A stretch of 64,000 nucleotides of DNA, taken from RYN-111 sp963760125 (GTDB lineage Bacteria; Actinomycetota; Actinomycetes; Mycobacteriales; SCTD01). The translations under genes were made by a program, and so were the position numbers. Shown here in pieces: positions 35,951 through 42,175 of this stretch (position 1 is the first letter of the stretch; every line of letters begins with the position of its first letter). Location of the stretch: positions 186,001 to 250,000 of the forward strand of contig CAVXBV010000008.1 of assembly GCA_963760125.1 (NCBI GenBank). Direction: 5' to 3'. A model generated the notes under the pieces. It had not been told where the DNA came from. It worked only from the letters and a program-made list of their open reading frames with translations, and made no database searches.

Positions 35951-36651
35951 AGCCGCTCCCGGAGAAGGGCGTAGAGGCCCTCATCGAGCAGGTGCCCGCT
36001 GCTGTCGCTCACCGTCAGGGTGGCCGAGGGGAACAGTCCCACGGCCTCCTGAACCATCGGGAGCGGCGCGGCCGTGTCGCCCGCACCCCAGACCAGGTCG
36101 ACCGGCGCGGTCACCGACGGCAGCAGCGCCCGGTAGTCCTCGTTGACCAGCCGCACCAGGGTGCCGCGCATGACCCCGGACGCCGCGCGGTAGTCGGCGC
36201 TCCCCCGCTTGCGTCGCTCCGCCTCCATCCGCTCGTCGGACACCAGCCCGAGGGCGTGCGCCTTCTTGGCCAGCCGGAAGCCCAGCGGCGCCTTCCCCGT
36301 CGTGGCCTGACGCAGCAACGGCACGCCGGTCAGCACGAGGCGGTCCACCAGCGACGGCCAGCCGGCCGCGAGCTGCACCGCGACCCGGCCGCCGAACGAG
36401 TGACCGGCCACCGTCCAGCCACCGCCGGCCAGCAGCGGGGCGAGCAGCTCGGCGTACTCGCGCGACCCCCACTCCGCCGGCGGCTCGGGAGACGCGCCGA
36501 AGCCCGGGAGGTCGATCGCCAGTGCAGGAGCGGACAGCGCGGGCAGCCAGTCGGCGCGGGTGCGTCCCCAGCCGTGGAGGGCGAGTACGCGCGGCTCGGG
36601 ACCGGTGCGTTCGGCGAGCACGGCACCGTCGAGCAGGGCGGTGAGGGCCAC
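35947..36651 (-). CDS. alpha/beta hydrolase within the Ddl/Mur-ligase unit
   Basis: A 234-residue cytoplasmic alpha/beta hydrolase. VLALHGWGRTRADW forms the oxyanion strand, Ser85 in VAGHSFGGRV is the nucleophile, Asp is in LVWGAGDTAAP and His is in SDSSGHLLDEG. The cap region (about 120-170) is basic. GTG 36651 starts 3 bp after the second Ddl-like gene, and the stop overlaps the MurF-like gene by 4 bp, so it is co-translated with ligases. It may edit or release a thioester, ester or amide intermediate of that pathway. That role is inference; no substrate is indicated by sequence. Confidence 0.78.
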   Translation of the reverse strand: MALTALLDGAVLAERTGPEPRVLALHGWGRTRADWLPALSAPALAIDLPGFGASPEPPAEWGSREYAELLAPLLAGGGWTVAGHSFGGRVAVQLAAGWPSLVDRLVLTGVPLLRQATTGKAPLGFRLAKKAHALGLVSDERMEAERRKRGSADYRAASGVMRGTLVRLVNEDYRALLPSVTAPVDLVWGAGDTAAPLPMVQEAVGLFPSATLTVSDSSGHLLDEGLYALLRERL

Positions 36652-36654
36652 CGG

Positions 36655-37608
36655 TCAGCCGCCGCGCTTCTTCGCGTTGGACACGAGCCGCCCGTAGACC
36701 TCGGCGAGGTCGAGCCCCGCGCTGGTGACGGCGAGCGGGAAGGTGGAGGTCTCGGTGAGTCCGGGGGTCACCGCGGCTTCGAGCACCTGTGGGGCGCCGT
36801 CCCGGCCGACGATGATGTCGACGCGCGACAGGTCGCGCAGCCCGAGCAGCACGTGGACCTGACGGGCGACCTCGCGCACCGCCGGGACGTCGAAGCGGCT
36901 GTCGTCGTCAGCGAGCGAGGTGTAGCGGACGTCGGAGCTCGCGTCGTAACGGGCCTGGTAGTCGTACGGCGTCCCGTCGGGCGTCTCGATGAGCATGGGG
37001 GCGAGGGCCTGCGGCCCGTCACCGAGGTCCAGCACTGGCACGGTGACCTCGAAGCCCTCGACGTGCGCCTCGAGCAGGACGTCGGTCGCGTACGCGAACG
37101 CCTGCACCAGCGCGCCGGGCAGCTCGCCCTCGGTCCGCACGATGGAGACGCCGAGAGCAGAACCACCGGCGACCGGCTTGACGACCAGCGGCAGGCCGAT
37201 GACGCGGTCCACGAGGTGGTACAGGTTCTGCGGCCCGACCTCGCGGAAGATGGTGCTGGGCAGCGTCACCCAGGCCGGTGTGCCGATCCCGGCTTCGACC
37301 ATGCGGGTCTTGGCGATCGCCTTGTCGTACGCCGCTCGGCACGCCCCCGCCGTGGAACCGACGTACGGCAGCCCGGAGAGCTCGAGCAGGGACTGCACCG
37401 TGCCGTTCTCTCCCGAACCGCCGTGGAGGGCGACGAAGGCGACGTCGGCGTCGCGGGTCTCGAGCAGGCTCACGAAGCGCTCGTCGACGTCCCAGTGGTC
37501 GACGTCGAGGCCGGCCTTGACCAGCTGCTCGGCGAGCCGGCGCCCGGAGCGCACCGAGACGTCACGTTCGTGGGAGAGCCCGCCGGAGATGACCGCTACC
37601 TGGTGCAC
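36655..37608 (-). CDS. D-alanine-D-alanine ligase-like protein with altered metal site
   Basis: A 317-residue ATP-grasp protein of Ddl type: VISGGLSHERDVSVRSG, FVALHGGSGENG, LVVKPVAGGSALGVSIV and LSRVDIIVG are conserved. In the metal-binding loop the canonical LEANTSPG reads LEAAVTPG, so the Mg-ligating Asn is Ala. Activity may be changed or lost. It is the first gene of the four-gene unit; GTG 37608 lies 7 nt after TAGCCT, a leaderless promoter. Two Ddl-like proteins in one operon with an altered loop in one suggests different substrates or a non-catalytic role. Confidence 0.8.
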   Translation of the reverse strand: MHQVAVISGGLSHERDVSVRSGRRLAEQLVKAGLDVDHWDVDERFVSLLETRDADVAFVALHGGSGENGTVQSLLELSGLPYVGSTAGACRAAYDKAIAKTRMVEAGIGTPAWVTLPSTIFREVGPQNLYHLVDRVIGLPLVVKPVAGGSALGVSIVRTEGELPGALVQAFAYATDVLLEAHVEGFEVTVPVLDLGDGPQALAPMLIETPDGTPYDYQARYDASSDVRYTSLADDDSRFDVPAVREVARQVHVLLGLRDLSRVDIIVGRDGAPQVLEAAVTPGLTETSTFPLAVTSAGLDLAEVYGRLVSNAKKRGG

Positions 37609-37615
37609 GGCGGCA

Positions 37616-37621
37616 AGGCTA
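37616..37621 (-). promoter_or_regulatory. -10 element TAGCCT of the Ddl/hydrolase/Mur-ligase unit
   Basis: Minus-strand TAGCCT ends 7 nt before GTG 37608. It overlaps the stop codon of the upstream MFS gene (37619-37621), so the four genes can be transcribed independently of it. Confidence 0.42.
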
Positions 37622-39004
37622 GCCCGACGGCACCATGACAGGGGGCGCCTGACGCCTTCGCTCGCTCGCGGCGAGCAGCAGGCAGGGGACCAGGGACAGG
37701 CCCGTCAGCGCGGCCACCAGCCCGAAGGTCGTGCCGAAGTCGGCTGTCCGCTCCAGCACGACGACGAACAGGGCCGTCCCCAACGACCCGCCGACGCGCT
37801 GGAGCACGAACAACTGGGCGCTCGCATCGGCGCTCGAGCGCGCCTCGATGGAGCGCAGGGCCGCCGCCATCAGGGGCATGCCCGCCAGACCGACGCCGAT
37901 CCCGCGCACGAACATCACGACGACGAGGAACGCGTAGGACGTCTCGGCGTCGAGCCAGGCGAACGGCACCGTCGCGACGGTGACGATGGCCGTCCCGACC
38001 GAAGCCACCCGCCCCCCGCCGTAGACATCGGTGAGGCGACCAGCACGGCGCATGACCAGCACCACACCGATGGCGGTCGGCGCGACGAGCAGTCCGGTCG
38101 TCGTGGCGGACTCGTGGCGGACGCCCTGCAGGTAGAGCGGCAGCAGGATCAGCGCCCCGAGGCTGATGGCGCCGTTGACGAAGGACGCGAAGGACGCGAG
38201 CGCGTAGGTCCGGTCCCCGAACAGCCGCAGGTCCAGCAGCGGGTGCTCGCGCCCCAGGGCATGCCGGACGAACGCGGTGAGCAGCCCGATCCCGACGAGC
38301 ACCGGCAAGACCGTGGCCGCGCGCACCAGCGCGCCGCTCCCCGCGACCTCGGACAGCCCGTAGACCACCAGACCCAGCCCCACCGAGCCCAGGAGCAGCC
38401 CCGGCAGGTCCAGTCGATACGTCGGTTGGCCGGTGTCGTGCGGCAGCAGCCGGACAGCGAGCACGAGCGCCAGCAGGCCGATCGGCACGTTGATGAGGAA
38501 CACAGCGCGCCAGCTGACGTGCTCGAGCAGGAACCCGCCCACCGTCGGTCCGACCACCGGCGCCAGCACGGTGGGGACGCCCAGCACACCCATCACGCGA
38601 CCGAGGTTCTGCCGCCCCGCAGCGCCCACGATGATCGACTGCCCGACCGGCAGCAGCAGCCCACCGCCGGCTCCCTGGAAGACCCGGGCCACGATCAGCG
38701 AGGGGGCGTCCCAGGCGAGTCCGCACGCGACCGACCCGAGGGTGAACAGACCGAGGGAGATCAGGTAGAGCTTGCGGGTCCCGATCCGCCGGCTCGCCCA
38801 GCCCGCCGCGGGGGTGACGGCGGCGATCGCCAGGAGGTACGCCGTGACGATCCACGAGATCGTCGGCAGGCTGGTGTCCAGTTCCCTGGCCAACGGGTCC
38901 AGGGCCACGTTGACGATCGTGGTGTCCAGGACGGACATCACGGTGCCGAGGACGGTCACCGTCCCGATGCGCCACACGACCGGGTCGATCGTCGCCTCCG
39001 TCAC
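37619..39004 (-). CDS. MFS drug:H+ antiporter, DHA2 (EmrB/QacA)-like
   Basis: A 461-residue transporter with about fourteen membrane segments. Motif C-type and DHA2 signatures are visible: LDTTIVNVALDPLAREL, WIVTAYLLAIAAVTPAAGW, RVFQGAGGGLLLPVGQSIIV and LGVPTVLAPVVGPTVGGFL. It likely exports hydrophobic drugs or metabolites. GTG 39004 is chosen over the open frame to 39085 because TACAGT lies 6 nt upstream and an operator-like palindrome overlaps it. The TetR-type regulator expected for that operator is not among the neighbours. Confidence 0.87.
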   Translation of the reverse strand: MTEATIDPVVWRIGTVTVLGTVMSVLDTTIVNVALDPLARELDTSLPTISWIVTAYLLAIAAVTPAAGWASRRIGTRKLYLISLGLFTLGSVACGLAWDAPSLIVARVFQGAGGGLLLPVGQSIIVGAAGRQNLGRVMGVLGVPTVLAPVVGPTVGGFLLEHVSWRAVFLINVPIGLLALVLAVRLLPHDTGQPTYRLDLPGLLLGSVGLGLVVYGLSEVAGSGALVRAATVLPVLVGIGLLTAFVRHALGREHPLLDLRLFGDRTYALASFASFVNGAISLGALILLPLYLQGVRHESATTTGLLVAPTAIGVVLVMRRAGRLTDVYGGGRVASVGTAIVTVATVPFAWLDAETSYAFLVVVMFVRGIGVGLAGMPLMAAALRSIEARSSADASAQLFVLQRVGGSLGTALFVVVLERTADFGTTFGLVAALTGLSLVPCLLLAASERRRQAPPVMVPSG

Positions 39005-39009
39005 CGCCA

Positions 39010-39029
39010 AACTGTAACGCGTTCTAGTT
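39010..39029. promoter_or_regulatory. TetR/KstR-like palindromic operator at the MFS promoter
   Basis: A 20-bp imperfect palindrome, AACTGTAACGCGTTCTAGTT, with 8 of 10 base pairs matched. Its core TGTAACGCGTTCTA fits the TNNAACNNGTTNNA pattern known for KstR-type TetR repressors. It overlaps the MFS -10 TACAGT (39011-39016, minus strand), which ends 6 nt before GTG 39004, so binding would block transcription. Confidence 0.5.
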
Positions 39030-39090
39030 GATCCATGTCGAACCGATGACAACGCGTGAGCGACCGGCCCAGTCGGGGTAGGCATGAGCC

Positions 39091-39468
39091 ATGACGCTGC
39101 CTGTTGCCCGTGATGACGCCGCCCCTGCCGGACAGCCCGACCTGACCGTGGAGCCTGACCAGGGCCTCGACAGCGACAGCGCTCCGGACCCGGTTCTCCC
39201 CACGTTCGCCCTGATGGCGCGGTTCGGTCAGCAGGCCGCAGACGAGCGCGAGGCCGTGCGCGCCGTCGTCGAGCGGCTCACGCTGGCGGAGGAGCCGTTC
39301 CACGAGGTCGAGGTCGAACGGGTCGAGGAAGGCGGCCTCCACCTGGTCGTCGCCCGATTCGTCCTCGTGTCGGTGGACGGCGAGACCGCCGTCAACGGTC
39401 TGCACGCCACACTTGTCGCTGCCGGGCTCGAGCCCGACGAGGTGTGGCTCGCGGCCCAGGTGGCCTGA
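39091..39468 (+). CDS. small acidic protein of unknown function
   Basis: A 125-residue protein. Residues 1-35 are Asp/Pro/Ala-rich and probably disordered. Residues 38-125 form a compact alpha/beta-looking part with FALMARFGQQAADEREAVR and ARFVLVSVDGETAVNGLHATL. No family is recognised, and there is no signal or membrane segment. ATG 39091 is preceded by TAGGCA 6 nt upstream, a poor -10. The stop lies inside the three-way-junction palindrome at 39463-39508. Confidence 0.6.
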   Translation: MTLPVARDDAAPAGQPDLTVEPDQGLDSDSAPDPVLPTFALMARFGQQAADEREAVRAVVERLTLAEEPFHEVEVERVEEGGLHLVVARFVLVSVDGETAVNGLHATLVAAGLEPDEVWLAAQVA

Positions 39469-39508
39469 CCCGCCTGCCAGAAGGCACTGCGGGTGCAGTG
39501 GGTCAGGC
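39463..39508. terminator. three-way-junction inverted repeat between convergent genes
   Basis: Forty-six bases fold with no unpaired junction nucleotides: outer stem GCCTGACCC (39463-39471) with GGGTCAGGC (39500-39508), hairpin GCCT/AGGC (39472-39475/39482-39485, 6-nt loop) and hairpin ACTGC/GCAGT (39486-39490/39495-39499, 4-nt loop). It lies between convergent genes, so a bidirectional terminator is the plain reading. Because both DNA strands can fold, a DNA-level element is also possible. Confidence 0.6.
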
Positions 39509-39513
39509 GTGCG

Positions 39514-41145
39514 TCACTCGTCCAGGGAGCCGCGACGGCGGCGGAGGTAGAGACCGCCCCCCAGCAGCACGAGCGCGAGCGCGGCGAGGACCGGCGCCCC
39601 ACCTGTCGCGGCGAGCGCGGGCTTGGTCGCGGGAGCGGTGACCGGGGTGGCGGGGACGACGGGGTTCCCCGGCTTGGTCACCGGCTTCTGCACGACGGGC
39701 GCTGCGGCCGAGGCGTAGAGCAGCGGTCCGCCGGTCTGCCGGGCCACCATCGAGACGGCGCCCTTGCTTGCGCTCTTCACGTCCTTGTCGCAGGCCGCGA
39801 CGCACCCGTCCGAGTAGGCCACGAGAACACGCCCGGCCTTGTCGACGGTGATGTCGTTGAAGTCGAGCAGGTTGCGCTGGCTGCACAGGTTGTCGTCGGC
39901 GACGTTCTTGTTGGACGTGCCCTGGAGCGAGATGCAGCCGCGCTGCACCGGGTCCTTCGGCGTGACGTCGACGGTGGTCCAGCTGGCGCCGTTGTTGAGG
40001 GTGGTGGAGACGTACAGGTGCCACTCGCCGACGAAGCCGTTGTGCTGGGTGTCGCCGATGCCGGGCGTCCCGAGGAAGGAGAACGCCGCGCGACCGGCGT
40101 CGCCGGCGATCATCTCGGCGAACTGCACGTTGTGCAGGCCCAGCGGGGTGCTGACGTCGTACGGCGTGGTCCAGGTCTTGGCGTGGTCGGTGGAGACGCT
40201 CACCATGGCCTTGGTCTGCGTGGCGAGGGTGGTCTCGGTGGGGTTGATACCGTCGACCCAGCCGAAGAAGACCGTGTTCTTCCTGTCGAACGCGACCGAC
40301 GGGTCACCCTGGTCGGGGTTGTGGGCCCCAGGGACCGGTCGGACGTCCCAGGTCGTGCCGTGGTCCTCGGACACGACGACCGCCGGCGCGCCGCCGAAGA
40401 ACTCCGAGTTCGTGAGGTTGTTGGGGGTGGGCACCCCGCCACAGCCCTTGTTGGGCAGGTAGACGATGCCGTCCGGCGCGACGCGCAGGTGACCGTGAAT
40501 GGCCGAGCAGGCACCGCCCAGTTGGTCGGGGGCGCCGTTGCGGGTCACCGTTGCCGCGTTGTAGGCGACCTGGCTGAACGGGAAGGTCACGCCGCCGTCG
40601 TCGCTGCGGGCGCAGGTGCCCTGGTAGCCGTTCTGGGCGCAGTAGTAGACGGCGTTCGGGTAGCCGGCGAGACCGGCCGTGACCGGCGCGCCCTCCTTGC
40701 GGTAGGGCCCGGAGCCGACCGTCTGGTGGTCGACGGCCGTCGCCGGACCACAGCCAGAGGACGGGTTCCAGGTCTTCCCTGCGTCATCGCTGTAGCTGAG
40801 GATGCTGCACGCGAGGTAGAGCTGGCTGCTGAAGGACCGGTTGGTCTTCTGGTCGGTGAAGCCGATCGGGTCGAGCGACGTCACGGCGTTCGGGTCCGAG
40901 GCGTCCACCGAGCTGATGAGCTTGTTGTTCTTGTCCCAGGTCATCCGGGCGGTCTTGGTTCCTGCGGTGAAGATCGCCGCGTCGGCCGTGAGGTCGTAGC
41001 CGATGGAGGGCTCACCCCGGTTGACCCCCACGGGGTAGGTCGCGTAGGTCGATCCGGTGGCCGCCTGGGAGCTGCTGACGAGCGGAGCGGCGACGACCGC
41101 GGTGAGCGCGGCGAGGAGCAGCAGGGGGCGGGTGGAACGGCGCAC
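39514..41145 (-). CDS. secreted Asp-box beta-propeller protein with LAATG sorting tail
   Basis: A 543-residue exported protein paralogous to 31337-32704. Signal peptide RRSTRPLLLLAALTAVVAAP (residues 2-21), ending around SSSQAA. Asp-box motifs include SDDAGKTW, SDDGGVTF, SEDHGTTW, STDHAKTW and LNNGASW, spaced as in a sialidase-fold propeller; typical sialidase catalytic residues are not evident. It ends with a Pro/Val/Thr spacer, LAATGG, a hydrophobic helix and RRRRGSLDE, a sorting signal of the LAxTG class. GTG 41145 has GGAG 7 nt upstream and puts the signal peptide at the N-terminus. Confidence 0.74.
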   Translation of the reverse strand: MRRSTRPLLLLAALTAVVAAPLVSSSQAATGSTYATYPVGVNRGEPSIGYDLTADAAIFTAGTKTARMTWDKNNKLISSVDASDPNAVTSLDPIGFTDQKTNRSFSSQLYLACSILSYSDDAGKTWNPSSGCGPATAVDHQTVGSGPYRKEGAPVTAGLAGYPNAVYYCAQNGYQGTCARSDDGGVTFPFSQVAYNAATVTRNGAPDQLGGACSAIHGHLRVAPDGIVYLPNKGCGGVPTPNNLTNSEFFGGAPAVVVSEDHGTTWDVRPVPGAHNPDQGDPSVAFDRKNTVFFGWVDGINPTETTLATQTKAMVSVSTDHAKTWTTPYDVSTPLGLHNVQFAEMIAGDAGRAAFSFLGTPGIGDTQHNGFVGEWHLYVSTTLNNGASWTTVDVTPKDPVQRGCISLQGTSNKNVADDNLCSQRNLLDFNDITVDKAGRVLVAYSDGCVAACDKDVKSASKGAVSMVARQTGGPLLYASAAAPVVQKPVTKPGNPVVPATPVTAPATKPALAATGGAPVLAALALVLLGGGLYLRRRRGSLDE

Positions 41146-41247
41146 GGAGTGGCTCCAGAGCAGAAGGGGGGACACGGGGTCGCGGGGTCCGGATCAGGTG
41201 TTCGCCGTACCCCCGCTCTTTCCTGCCGGCTCGCTGGTGGGTGTCGC

Positions 41248-41253
41248 TAGGGT
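41248..41253 (+). promoter_or_regulatory. -10 element TAGGGT of the cyanophycinase gene
   Basis: TAGGGT ends 6 nt before ATG 41260 with no ribosome site between, so the cyanophycinase-cphA mRNA is probably leaderless at its 5' end. Confidence 0.45.
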
Positions 41254-41259
41254 CACCGG

Positions 41260-42165
41260 ATGACACGCGGGCCGCTCCTCGTCATCGGCGGCGCCGAGGA
41301 CAAGACCGGTGCCCGCCGGGTCCTGGCCCGCTTCGTCGACCTGGCCGGGGGTGCGCAGGCCCGCATCGCGGTCGTCGCCACCGCCTCCGCGCTCGGCGAC
41401 GAGATCGTCGACGCCTACCGCGACGCGTTCGGTGCGCTCGGGGTGACCGACGTGGTCGCCCCCCGTCCCAGGACGCGGGCCGAAGCCACCGAGCCCGCCC
41501 TCGCCGAACTCCTCGAGAGCGCCACCGGGATCTTCATGACCGGCGGCAACCAGGGCAAGCTCTCCGGGGTCGTGACCGGCACGCCGTTCGGTGCAGCCAT
41601 CAAGGCGGCTCACGCCCGGGGCGCGGTGGTCGGGGGGACCTCCGCCGGGGCGAGCGTGCAGAGCGAGCACATGATGGCGTTCGGCCGGGAGGGGACGACC
41701 CCGAAGTACCGGATGGCGCAGATGTCGGCCGGCCTCGGCCTGCTGCCCGACCTGCTCATCGACCAGCACTTCGACCAGCGGGGCCGGTACGGCCGGCTGG
41801 TCAGCCTGGTCTCCCACGCCCCGCACCTGCTCGGTATGGGCGTCGACGAGGACACGGCCGGTGTCATCACGGACGGGCACCTCCTGGAGGTCCTCGGCCG
41901 GGGCGCGATCACGCTGTTCGACGGTGCCGCCATGACTTCCAACGTCGACACCGCGACGGGCAGCAGCCCCCTGCTCGCGTCCGGCGTCGTGCTGCACGTC
42001 CTGCCCGCAGGCGCCCGCTTCGACCTTGCCCGTCGCGTCCTGCTGCCGGGCCTCGGCGGCAGCCTCGACGACCTGCGTCCTCCGGCCACCCGGATGACGC
42101 GCCGCATCGCCTCCGAAGGCGTGCGCGGGGACGTGCGCCCTCGATCGTCCCGACCCAGCGAGTAG
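41260..42165 (+). CDS. cphB: cyanophycinase (peptidase S51)
   Basis: Hydrolyses the storage polymer cyanophycin (multi-L-arginyl-poly-L-aspartate) to beta-Asp-Arg dipeptides. 301 residues. VVIGGAEDK-type start (LLVIGGAEDKTG), FMTGGNQGKLSG, the nucleophile Ser128 in GGTSAGAS and the conserved DQHFDQRGRYGRL with the catalytic His are visible. No signal peptide, so the intracellular form. The polymer synthase cphA follows after 10 bp on the same strand, so make-and-break enzymes are co-expressed. Start ATG 41260 matches the leaderless promoter. Confidence 0.93.
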   Translation: MTRGPLLVIGGAEDKTGARRVLARFVDLAGGAQARIAVVATASALGDEIVDAYRDAFGALGVTDVVAPRPRTRAEATEPALAELLESATGIFMTGGNQGKLSGVVTGTPFGAAIKAAHARGAVVGGTSAGASVQSEHMMAFGREGTTPKYRMAQMSAGLGLLPDLLIDQHFDQRGRYGRLVSLVSHAPHLLGMGVDEDTAGVITDGHLLEVLGRGAITLFDGAAMTSNVDTATGSSPLLASGVVLHVLPAGARFDLARRVLLPGLGGSLDDLRPPATRMTRRIASEGVRGDVRPRSSRPSE

Positions 42166-42175
42166 GAGCCCGACC

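Noticed and set aside
39463..39508. A tRNA or tRNA-like gene
   Set aside because: At 46 nt with three stems and no TpsiC or anticodon-arm signature it is too short and lacks tRNA landmarks.
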